A DNA stretch of 34,153 nucleotides from a bacterium (GTDB lineage Bacteria > Verrucomicrobiota > Verrucomicrobiia > Limisphaerales > UBA8199), in the NCBI GenBank assembly GCA_021784555.1, contig JAJYHY010000046.1, positions 1 through 34,153 of the forward strand. The letters run 5' to 3'. The translations under genes and the position numbers were made by a program. Positions within the stretch are counted from its first letter, which is position 1. Every line of letters begins with the position of its first letter. This document shows positions 23,996 to 32,266 of this stretch, one piece after another. The notes under the pieces were generated by a model. That model did no database searches, had not been told where the DNA came from, and was given only the letters and a program-made list of their open reading frames with translations.

Positions 23996-25435
23996 TCAGG
24001 GCGTTTGTTCCGTTTCTTCTTTGGTGGCTTCGAGCTGGCTCAGGCGGACGAGGTCCACCAGTTTTTTCTGTGGAACCAGTTCGATTGGAGTCTCCTCCCA
24101 GGGGAGCCCGGCCTCCTTTGCCGCCTCGACGGATTCGTTTAGCAACCGAACTGCGTCGTCGCCGGTCAGAGAAAACGTCTGGGCTGGTTCGCCCGGCTTG
24201 GCGAGCAGTTCCCAAGTCATCGGTTGATCCGGCCAAAGCAGACAGCGCGACCGCAGGCCCATGCCTGCTTCGAACGCGAGAGTCGCCGCGCAAAGGCCAA
24301 GCGCCGCGAGGACCGTGCGGCCCGCGTCCTCGGCCCGCTTTGCCCTGTGCTTGAATTCTTCATCTGATTCGGCATCGCGCCTGCGAACCGGCAGCCGTAA
24401 CCGGCGAAGGACAATCAATGAAAGCGTTGTGAGCTGTTCTGCGTATTCGACCGTAACACCGCCGGCGGCGATCTGGCCTTCGCGGGCCTGCTGCTGTTCA
24501 CCCGCGCTTCCACGATTTCGAATCTCAAGCTGCTCCTTACCGATGGCGATGCGGTAATCGACAGAGAGGGGCTGAGTTTTCAAAGGATCGAGCCCCTCTG
24601 CGCCCTTTGTGTAGCGTGCGAATGCAGGCGTGACGTTGCCGAGGTTGGCTTGGGAGACCTTTCCCTTCTTACCTAGGAGCACGGGCTTGCCCTTTTCGTC
24701 CTTTCGTGCCTCATTTTCATTCAACGTCCACCCCCCGTGGCCGTCTTCGTACAGGACGATGTCTCGCGTCTTCGTAATCAACGGATCAATGCGACTTGCT
24801 GTTCTCACTCCGAAGCTTGCCCCGACACCGATGACCTCCGAAACGACCGCTCGCTCGAACTTCGCGCCCAGTCCGCCCTTTGGCCCTGTCGAGTCCCACA
24901 TGCCGAAGACCAGCGCCGTCGGGCAAAGTTGATAAAGCGCGGTCGCGTTCTGCTGGCTGACGGTGTTCAGTGTTTTTCCCTTGTCCGATTTGCGAAACTC
25001 GGTCCCTTCCTTGGTCTGGCTATCGCGCAGGATGGCGTCGGCCAGCCGATGCGGAACCTGCAAGCTTGTGATGGCGCCCACGGCGTCGATCAGCCTCCCT
25101 GATTGTTTGTCGGCGTCCACATCCCCGGTGGGCGACCACTCGGAGAAGTTCACTTTCACTACAGGGATCTTGATGCGATCCGCGTCAAGCGCCTCCTGGA
25201 GGGCCAGCTCCATTCGGTTCGCCTGGGATTGCACCGTGTCGAGGACGACACAGGTCACCGGATCGGGCCGGCCGGGAATCCGCCGTTGTTCGACTGCATA
25301 AACGGCTCCGGCGAAGGTCGGTGGGAAGACCTTGCCGCCTTCACCTGCGGCGGGCTGGAGCTTTCTGCGACAACGGAAGGCAGCAGCGGAGCCTATCAAC
25401 GCGTCCCCTAGTTGTTTGATGGTTAGTGCATTCAC
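23996..25435 (-). CDS. csb1: type I-G Csb1 (Cas7) backbone protein
   Basis: 479 aa. I chose GTG 25435 (VNALTIKQLGDAL...): the frame is open further upstream, but that part is unlike the family, and no ATG lies in this frame near the conserved start. Family marks: KVFPPTFAG (35-43), CVVLDTVQSQANRME (62-76) and the strong block GMWDSTGPKGGLGAKFERA (178-196). This is the GSU0053/Csb1 RAMP that polymerises along crRNA to form the Cascade backbone. It is somewhat longer than the family core, with an acidic Gln/Glu-rich C-terminal tail. It is the first gene of the cas operon, with only decayed DNA upstream. Confidence 0.85.
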   Translation of the reverse strand: MNALTIKQLGDALIGSAAAFRCRRKLQPAAGEGGKVFPPTFAGAVYAVEQRRIPGRPDPVTCVVLDTVQSQANRMELALQEALDADRIKIPVVKVNFSEWSPTGDVDADKQSGRLIDAVGAITSLQVPHRLADAILRDSQTKEGTEFRKSDKGKTLNTVSQQNATALYQLCPTALVFGMWDSTGPKGGLGAKFERAVVSEVIGVGASFGVRTASRIDPLITKTRDIVLYEDGHGGWTLNENEARKDEKGKPVLLGKKGKVSQANLGNVTPAFARYTKGAEGLDPLKTQPLSVDYRIAIGKEQLEIRNRGSAGEQQQAREGQIAAGGVTVEYAEQLTTLSLIVLRRLRLPVRRRDAESDEEFKHRAKRAEDAGRTVLAALGLCAATLAFEAGMGLRSRCLLWPDQPMTWELLAKPGEPAQTFSLTGDDAVRLLNESVEAAKEAGLPWEETPIELVPQKKLVDLVRLSQLEATKEETEQTP

Positions 25436-25510
25436 ATTTCTGGCTATGTTTCTGTTGAGATATTTTCTTTTTGCATATTCCGTCTGAGCTAATTTGCAAT
25501 CGAAAAATGA
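25436..25510 (-). promoter_or_regulatory. AT-rich candidate promoter/leader of the cas operon
   Basis: This is the most AT-rich stretch near the cas genes. On the minus strand TTGCAA and TATGCA lie 16 nt apart, a weak match to -35/-10 boxes. The context (start of a long one-strand operon) argues for a promoter here, but the boxes are poor. Confidence 0.25.
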
Positions 25511-25928
25511 ACAAAACCCCTGGACAGGGAATCTGGAAAATCCCAAGAGCCATCGGGGATTCCGGCACCATTGAAGCTGGTTATGTTTGTTTTGATGGCC
25601 AGCGGAGGCCGTATGTATTCCGTGCCCGCGGGCGCGGCCCCTTTATGGAACGGAAGCCCGAAAGCCGGGGTAATCGCTACACCTGGGCAAGCGCCAGCGC
25701 CACGCGATCGGAACTCTTTGAAATGCCCTCCGGAGCTGTATTCGCGCGAAAAAGCTGTTTGCCAACGGCTCGAAGCCAAGCGGATCAATTCCGTCCTTTT
25801 GTCACTTTGCATATCGCATCCTCTATTACTGCTGGTCGGGGATAGGAAAGGCACTCCTGGTTCACCCACGGCTATCGTACTGCCGATTCTGAAGAGACGG
25901 GTTTCCGCTGCCTGTGGCTGCAGCGCCG
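25511..25928. other. non-coding or fully decayed stretch
   Basis: Open frames exist on the plus strand (for example from ATG 25507) but show no recognisable protein character. No CRISPR-like regular repeats are visible between the cas operon and the relaxase relic. Confidence 0.4.
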
Positions 25929-26640
25929 TTATTCAGCCTCGTCCTGGCGGCGCGCTGGTTCTTCCGCTTCCATTTCAGGCGAATGACTTCGCAGGCTCTG
26001 GTCATCCATTTGGCGTCGTTCTTCTTTTGTGAGCGTCTTGCCCTGGGCGGCATGGGAAGTGACCGCGTAGCCGTGGGTGAAGGTGCGGTAAGCCGGCGGG
26101 AGGGTTCGGCCGTCCCTCAGAACGATGGCCTCGCCGGCCAGGGCCTTCACCTCCACCAGTTCGCCGTTGATGAACCTCTTTCGCCAGTTGGATTGGAGCA
26201 GGAACTCGTCGCCGGCCGCCACTCTGAGCTGCCGCTTCTCCCCCCACGCCATACGAGGCCGCGTTCCCACCCAGCCCCAGCAGGCCCTCAGAGCTGTCAG
26301 CCCTTCGCACCTTGAGTGAATCGGCTTCCGCGGCGAGCCCCTCAACCGATTCATCCTTGTTAAAGCCGCCCGTTCGCCGATGGAACCGAACCACCATACC
26401 CGGGCCACAGGACGATCCGGCAGGCATTCCCAAGCTCGAACAACCGCTTCATGTCCTCCAGGCCCACCGCCCCGCAACCCTCGTTGACCGCCTGAATCAA
26501 GTCCAACTCCATGGCCAAAATCTGCCGCGTGGACACACCGCCTTCGGCCTTCACCAGGTCCGCCGAATATCTCAGCGATACGAAATACATCTCGGCGTCG
26601 GCCAGATTCTTTTGCGCAACGGCGATGAACACACAGGCCA
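25929..26640 (-). pseudogene. decayed MobF/TraA-type relaxase-helicase
   Basis: Three minus-strand frames carry consecutive parts of a TraA/TrwC-like helicase in the right order. First, about 26640-26390: GGVSTRQIL... and DMKRLFELGNACRIVLWPGYGG, a damaged form of the DEAG/STRQM to VVL-GD-RQH region. Second, about 26410-26290: GMVVRFHRRTGGFNKDESVE and LKVRRADSSEG. Third, about 26270-25929: FINGELVEVKALAGEAIVLRDGRTLPPAYRTFTHGYAVTSHAAQGKT, the RecD-like C-terminal motif, then a charged tail. At least two frameshifts and probable small deletions separate them. The relaxase domain itself is gone. This conjugation relic lies ~500 bp upstream of the cas operon and supports transfer of the region on an integrative or conjugative element. 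Confidence 0.65.
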
Positions 26641-27068
26641 AGCTATCGAACTTCGGAAAGCAGCGTGGGTGCCTGGCTCCTGGCTTTGCTCTCCAGGCCG
26701 CTGAGGGTTTTCTGCCCTGCCGGTTGGCACGGCCGAGTGCGCCCCTTGCTCCATGCCGTGGCAGCATTCTGGCGCCCGCCAAAGCCGCGGAGTCTTCTGT
26801 GCCGCTGCGTCTGGCGCAGTGCCATCTGATCCTGTTGCATCCCGGCCACTCTGCCCGAAGAGAGGCACGGCTCTGGGTAATAGTTACCCAATCTGCCCGT
26901 CGGCTCCGAGGCGGTCATTCCAACGCTGAACTGCTCGATTTCATTCATCTCACCAGCTTGCCATTGCGCGGCCTGGCAAAGGTGTAGCTGGCACACAAAA
27001 TCTTCTGCCTGAATCCCCCTCCGAGTGGCCCTTCTGCGGAAGGCTTGGCAACCAGCCAAAGCCACGAT
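26641..27068. other. no recognisable gene
   Basis: No convincing product on either strand. It may be the further-decayed 5' part of the relaxase-helicase, but I see no motif that proves this. Confidence 0.35.
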
Positions 27069-27302
27069 ATGTTAACACCGATGAATAGGCCGGTGGACAT
27101 TGAATTGATTAAGGGCCGCCGACGTGCGGAGGACCTCCGGCGACTGGCGGCCGGCGAAGTTACGCCGGAAGAGTTGCAGCGGGAGAACTCGTTTATCTGG
27201 TCTGCCGGAGACATCCTTCACGTGGACTTGACACCCAAAGGCACCGAGGAATCATGGGCGCGGATCCTCCAAAGGCTCCAAGAGAACTCCGAGAATATTT
27301 AG
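27069..27302 (+). CDS. small hypothetical protein
   Basis: 77 aa from ATG 27069 (ATG 27081 is also possible). It is charged and helical at first (VDIELIKGRRRAEDLRRLAAGEVTPEELQRENS), then has a short strand region (AGDILHVDLTPKGTEESWARILQRL). The regular alternation and the GEVTPEELQREN segment look like real protein, similar in style to small conserved hypotheticals of this phylum. No function recognised. It lies between the relaxase relic and the convergent surface-protein operon. Confidence 0.5.
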   Translation: MLTPMNRPVDIELIKGRRRAEDLRRLAAGEVTPEELQRENSFIWSAGDILHVDLTPKGTEESWARILQRLQENSENI

Positions 27303-27542
27303 CCCTGCTGCGCCAGAGGGATTGGCTTCCTCGCGCCTGCCCGCGAAGTCTTACCCACGGCCTTGGTGGGCACGGCGATTGAGCATGAGCACGGTAATTG
27401 ATGGCGGGCAGCGCAATGACCACGACGCCCGCCAAGACCAGAGGTAATTTCATTGGTTTGGGCGTTTCCGATTTGGCCATTCGCGGCAAGTGTGGAACCA
27501 TCTTCACCGCAAGCGTTCCGCGAACGATTCGTATCGTCTCGG

Positions 27543-30500
27543 TTAGGGTCCAAGTTTTATCCGATAAAAGAGCGGTGACTGAATTGGTTCCGCGACCACA
27601 GAATTCGTACGCACGTCGCCCGAGCCGGGCAGATAGATGCTCGAACTCGAATTGGTGTACGGGCCAGTCACACTGCCGGCGGCCTGAATGACGTAAGACC
27701 TTCCACCGCCGGATTGCCAATCGATTACGAGATTTGTTCCTGCCGGATTGAGTGAATTGATCTGAAAGACAGACGCTGGATTCGTGGGATTCAAGCCCGC
27801 GAGAAACTTGCCCAGGTTGGACATGCCGGTGCCATCGGCATCGTCGCCAGCCAGCGAATTGTCGCTCGCCAATCCGGTGGGATGTCCAAAGTATTCCAGC
27901 ATCCAGGAGTCCGGAATGCCGTCGCCATCGGAATCGACCCACAAAACGACAGAGATTGTGCGCACATTGTTGTTGGTATTCACGTCGGGCACGACGTGGT
28001 CGTCGTCGGCGAACAATCGATATTGCGCTTCGCCCACTGGCTGGGTCCCGGCCGGCATATCCAGTGGCACTTGCGCCAGTTGTCCTGGAGCCAGGGCCGG
28101 GACCGGCGCGCTGGCCAACGGCGCGCCCGTCTGGCCGAGGCGCCGGATCGCCAGGGTCGAATTGGTTGCAGTCGGCGTGCCCAGATTCTGCACCTGGGCG
28201 ATGACTCGCACCGACCCGTTCGTCAGCGCGTCGTAGGAAACCAGCGATACGGCCAGGTCGGTCCCGCCCACGCGCAGCGATTGCGTGTTGTTGGCCGGGT
28301 TGAACTCGGCAGAGGCATTTGCCTCGTCAACGACGGCATAAAGCACATAATTGGTCGCCGAAGGCGGCAGCACCCATTGCACGGTCGCGGCCCCATTCGT
28401 GGCGCCAGCCGGCAGCCAGCCCGTCAAGGCCACGTTCGTGATCAGGACACCTCCCGCGTTCGGATCGCCGTCGTAGAAGCTGACCGCCACGTTGCTCATG
28501 GCCAGATCGCCCAGGTTCCGCACATTTACCGCCAGGGTCACCAAGTCGCCCGGCAGGTAACTCGTGCCGCTCACGGTGAAATCCCCCGGCAGCAAGGCCA
28601 GATCTTTGACCAGAGCCCGCTTCGTGGCCACAATATCGACGTCGCCTGGCTGCGGCACGTTGGTGATGGTGAGGACCTCTCCGTTCGTCAGCGTCACCGT
28701 CAGGTTGGTATTTGAGATGTTCACCACGTCGTAGGCGACGGTGAGATTGCCGGCGTTATCCCAGACTGGCGCAAACGATCGCTCGAGCGGCGGATCATCG
28801 CGCAGAAGCTCGTTCTGGCTCCACGTCGCCGAAACCGGATCATAGACGCTGTAATGCGCGTGGCAGCCGTTTGTCGTCATGTCTTGCCACAAAAGCAGGA
28901 GATGATTGGCCGGACCCAGGGTCATGGCAAAATCAGAGAACCCCGCAGTTTGCGAATCCGCCCGGACCAGGGTTTGTGTCGAGGAAAAGTTCGTGCTTAT
29001 CACCAGATTGCTGCCCTGCTGCCACATCCAATACACGTCCCCCGATGGCGAAACTGCCACGCGCGCGTTCCGGTTGCCCGAGGCATTGGCGGTGAATGCT
29101 GCCGGCGCGCTCCACATCCCGTTGCTCCATGTACAATAGAACACCTGATCATCCGCCGTGTTGGTCAAAGTCCCCACCATGTCCTGTGACCAGGTGTAAA
29201 CGGCCAGCTTGCCCGCACCCGACAAAGATTGGGACAAACGGTAGGTCAGATTGGTGACCAGGATTTGCGGAGTTGACCAAGTCTGGCTCACCGGATCCCA
29301 CCGTGACCAGAGCACTTGGCTGCCCGCTCCGTTGGTGTCGATGAGCAGGTTGGACGTGTTGGCGGTCCACGTCAGCAGCAGGCTTCCGTCAGACAGGGAG
29401 CCACAGAGGAGCGGTGCGTGGTCGAGGTAGTTGTTCGCGGTCAGCGCCACCGGCGTGGACCAGGCGCCGCTGGCCCGGTTCCATTCCGACCAGACGATCT
29501 CCATGTCCGCTGACATGGCGGTGAGATTGGTCTGGTCGAAGTTCGGATCATTCACCCGGTCCCATACCGCGATGGCGTTTCCGTTGCCATCATACTTGAC
29601 CTGCGGCTCGAACTCCGCCTGGGTGTTGGTCTGGATCGTCAGCGGCGTGCTCCAATTTGTCCCGTCAAACCGCGTCCACTTAATGTCCGTAAAGTCCAGA
29701 TTGTTGCTGCTGCCGTTATCGGCGACATAGAGCAGCATCAGTTCCTGTCCGAGGCTGGCCAGCGACGGGTCATTGTTTGGAAACGTGTTGGTAACGAGCG
29801 TCAGGTCTGCCTGCGCCAGCGATCCCCCGCCTGGCCCAAGGCCGAGAGGCTGAACGCCACTCCCTGACTTGCCGAACGGGGTGCGCTTTGCCAAGCGTTT
29901 GCCCATCGCCCGAAACCCCTGCAAACCCGATTCCACGCCCAGTCGCGTTTCCTTGATATCGGACGGGTTCTCGTTGGCCACAAACGCCTCCCTTCCTCCC
30001 ACCAAATTCGGCCGGGCAACAATCCGCGGGAGGCCAGGGTCGGGGTTCCTAACAGCCATCCAATAGCCGGCGGCGCGCGGGAGCATTTCCAGGCCCTGGG
30101 CGCCAGACGGGTAGGAAAGCCTCAGAAAAACATACTTGCCGTTGAACCTGAATATCCAGACATCCACCTCAAGCCCTGCATAGGCCTCAAATTCGGCGCT
30201 CCTCAGGAATCCGCCCGGTGGTTCGCTGGGAATCTGCAGCGTCAAGGAGGGCTTGCCCCCAACGTATGCCTTCAGCTTGGCAACACCCCCAAGATCGGGT
30301 TCATATTCCGCATCGACCGCAATGCTGCCCTCCAAGGTGGCATCCTTGAACTGAAAGTCTGGGAAGTCCAGCTTCAGGTCCCCGCCAATCTCCGGTTCCA
30401 CATAGACCTCAATCGAGATCTCCTTGACCAAGTCGTCCACCACCGGCTCCCGCGACAGCAAGCCGGATATGCCGGGCCCGAGTAGATCCAGCATCCCAAA

Positions 30501-32255
30501 TTCGCCAATTTTGAATGGACCACCCCCCAACAAGAACCCGACGGCAAGCTCGCTGTCGGTAAAGCCCCCGACGGGGGACACATAGCCAGTTCCAGTCAGG
30601 GTCACTTTTCCGTCAATCTTGGCCGCGCCAAGCTCAAGCTTCAGAACCTGGGCGCGTACTTCTAAGCCCCACTCGCGGTCACCGACGTCGTATTCGAAGT
30701 GAGGATTTACTTGGAAATCCAGGCCAAATGTACCGAACGGGCGAAGATCCAAAGGTGTAGTGTTGAACGGCGGATCTGGCCACGTGGCATCGGCAGAAAT
30801 CGCCAGCGAACCAAGGTGGAAGGATCCCGCCGGAAAAACCAGGGCCAACATCGACGGATATGGAACATCGTAAACGAGCATCGAAGCAGGCGCAGAGGCG
30901 ATTCCCTGGCTGTTCTTCGCCACAACCGAGAGCATGTTTTCTCCGACGATGAGCGAGGGATTAAAAGGGGTTGAATCCAGTGCTACTGTGTATGTCGGCC
31001 CCGTGCTGGCCAGAATCTTGACGGGCTGGCCGTTGGCATCGAACTCCACCGTTCCCGGTTCCCCACCATTCCAATCGATGGAGGCGGTAAAAACGTCCGT
31101 AATGGGCAAACCTGAGATAAAGACTGGTTCGAAAGTCGCGTTAAAGGACGTCACCACCGGCTGATTAGTCGCTGAGTTTGGCTGCAATAGCAGATCAGGC
31201 ACAGTAAAGACGCTCGCGCCGGCCGGAGGGGTGACCGCCAGGGAGGCAGTTGCGTAGCCCGGGAGACTGCCAACCAACAAGCTGCCGTCTGCCAGCGAGA
31301 CATCCGCGAATCGGAAAGTGCCGTCTCCCAGCGTCGTCGTATTCTGTCCCGCCAGACTGACTTTGACTCCGCCTAGGACCTGCCCTGATTTGGCGTCGAG
31401 GACCCGCCCATTTATGGCCAGCGCCCGGCTCAGTTCAAAGGTCTGCTCGACGGCGGAGAAAGGCGGCAGGATCTTGGTGGCCTGGTAAAGGCCGTACCCG
31501 GGATCCGTAATCTGGATCGAGAGCGGACCCGGAGTCGTGAGCGGGACAAGGAAGGAGCCATCGATATCGGACGTAAAGACCCGGGAGCCGACCACGGCCG
31601 TTGCGCCGGGCAGGGGCTGCCCACTCAGTGCGTCCTCTATGAAGCCCTTGAGCGTGCTTCCTTGTCCGGTCACCGTTGCGGAGCAGGGGATCTGCCAGGC
31701 CTCATCATTGCTCGGATACGGTGAGTAAATGAAGGGGCTGGGAAGCCGAATCCAGACTGTAAGAACGCCGTTCGTTCCGTCATAGAACAGCCTGTAAGGT
31801 TCCAGTTGCCGGGGCGAAATCGTGTTCGGATCCAGCAGCGACAGCGTGAGGCTGGCAACGGTTCCGTCCGCCTTGAAGAATTCTGTTTGGGTGCTGAAGG
31901 CGACATAGTTTGTGAATGTCGCGTCATTGCGAAAGTCCTGCGTGTCGGACGAGCCGCCCTCGATGGCGGTGGCAGTCGAGTGAATGCTGACAATGCCGTT
32001 GAAATCTGCCAACGTCGAGAGGTAGAGGTTGCTTTCCGGTTGCGGAGAATACGGATGGAGCCGCAGTGTAACGCTGATCTGGTTCGTTACCAAGTCCACC
32101 CTGCCGTTGCTGTAAGTAAAGGTGGCTGACTGCGCGCCGGAACCGAAGAGGACGGCCTCGACCTGAGAGCCCGGTTCTCCGCCAGACTGCGCCTGAACGA
32201 CACCTAAACCGAGGAGACTGAAGGCGAGTATCGAGGCGGACTTGCTGGGTTTCAT
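27543..32255 (-). CDS. very large secreted multidomain protein (carboxypeptidase-regulatory-like, CARDB, Ca-binding modules)
   Basis: 1570 aa. ATG 32255 is favoured over ATG 32261 because an AAAGG ribosome site lies 7 nt before it. The signal peptide ILAFSLLGLGVVQAQ is followed by two carboxypeptidase-regulatory-like repeats in the N-terminal quarter (LKGFIEDALSGQPLPGATAVV, INGRVLDAKSGQVLGGVKVSL) and a long beta-rich part. Next comes a repeated W-rich unit (WSRWDPVSQTWSTPQIL and relatives) that may form a propeller, then two CARDB-like domains (LVTLAVNVRNLGDLAMSNV, VRVIAQVQNLGTPTAT) and a DSDGDGIPDSW calcium-binding module. The closing module ends LFYRIKLGP. It is probably surface-anchored or secreted, for adhesion or glycan binding. 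It starts 11 nt after the upstream gene's stop. Confidence 0.8.
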   Translation of the reverse strand: MKPSKSASILAFSLLGLGVVQAQSGGEPGSQVEAVLFGSGAQSATFTYSNGRVDLVTNQISVTLRLHPYSPQPESNLYLSTLADFNGIVSIHSTATAIEGGSSDTQDFRNDATFTNYVAFSTQTEFFKADGTVASLTLSLLDPNTISPRQLEPYRLFYDGTNGVLTVWIRLPSPFIYSPYPSNDEAWQIPCSATVTGQGSTLKGFIEDALSGQPLPGATAVVGSRVFTSDIDGSFLVPLTTPGPLSIQITDPGYGLYQATKILPPFSAVEQTFELSRALAINGRVLDAKSGQVLGGVKVSLAGQNTTTLGDGTFRFADVSLADGSLLVGSLPGYATASLAVTPPAGASVFTVPDLLLQPNSATNQPVVTSFNATFEPVFISGLPITDVFTASIDWNGGEPGTVEFDANGQPVKILASTGPTYTVALDSTPFNPSLIVGENMLSVVAKNSQGIASAPASMLVYDVPYPSMLALVFPAGSFHLGSLAISADATWPDPPFNTTPLDLRPFGTFGLDFQVNPHFEYDVGDREWGLEVRAQVLKLELGAAKIDGKVTLTGTGYVSPVGGFTDSELAVGFLLGGGPFKIGEFGMLDLLGPGISGLLSREPVVDDLVKEISIEVYVEPEIGGDLKLDFPDFQFKDATLEGSIAVDAEYEPDLGGVAKLKAYVGGKPSLTLQIPSEPPGGFLRSAEFEAYAGLEVDVWIFRFNGKYVFLRLSYPSGAQGLEMLPRAAGYWMAVRNPDPGLPRIVARPNLVGGREAFVANENPSDIKETRLGVESGLQGFRAMGKRLAKRTPFGKSGSGVQPLGLGPGGGSLAQADLTLVTNTFPNNDPSLASLGQELMLLYVADNGSSNNLDFTDIKWTRFDGTNWSTPLTIQTNTQAEFEPQVKYDGNGNAIAVWDRVNDPNFDQTNLTAMSADMEIVWSEWNRASGAWSTPVALTANNYLDHAPLLCGSLSDGSLLLTWTANTSNLLIDTNGAGSQVLWSRWDPVSQTWSTPQILVTNLTYRLSQSLSGAGKLAVYTWSQDMVGTLTNTADDQVFYCTWSNGMWSAPAAFTANASGNRNARVAVSPSGDVYWMWQQGSNLVISTNFSSTQTLVRADSQTAGFSDFAMTLGPANHLLLLWQDMTTNGCHAHYSVYDPVSATWSQNELLRDDPPLERSFAPVWDNAGNLTVAYDVVNISNTNLTVTLTNGEVLTITNVPQPGDVDIVATKRALVKDLALLPGDFTVSGTSYLPGDLVTLAVNVRNLGDLAMSNVAVSFYDGDPNAGGVLITNVALTGWLPAGATNGAATVQWVLPPSATNYVLYAVVDEANASAEFNPANNTQSLRVGGTDLAVSLVSYDALTNGSVRVIAQVQNLGTPTATNSTLAIRRLGQTGAPLASAPVPALAPGQLAQVPLDMPAGTQPVGEAQYRLFADDDHVVPDVNTNNNVRTISVVLWVDSDGDGIPDSWMLEYFGHPTGLASDNSLAGDDADGTGMSNLGKFLAGLNPTNPASVFQINSLNPAGTNLVIDWQSGGGRSYVIQAAGSVTGPYTNSSSSIYLPGSGDVRTNSVVAEPIQSPLFYRIKLGP

Positions 32256-32266
32256 AATCATGCCTT

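Noticed and set aside
25507..25845. Plus-strand frame divergent from csb1 as a possible regulator
   Set aside because: It has no recognisable domain, its composition looks like random GC-rich frame, and its first codons overlap the upstream region of csb1.
27193..27480. Minus-strand frame beginning with a signal-peptide-like stretch (MKLPLVLAGVVVIALP)
   Set aside because: It runs antisense through the more convincing small gene at 27069-27302 and becomes low-complexity after ~25 residues. At best it is a fragment of a lost secreted protein.
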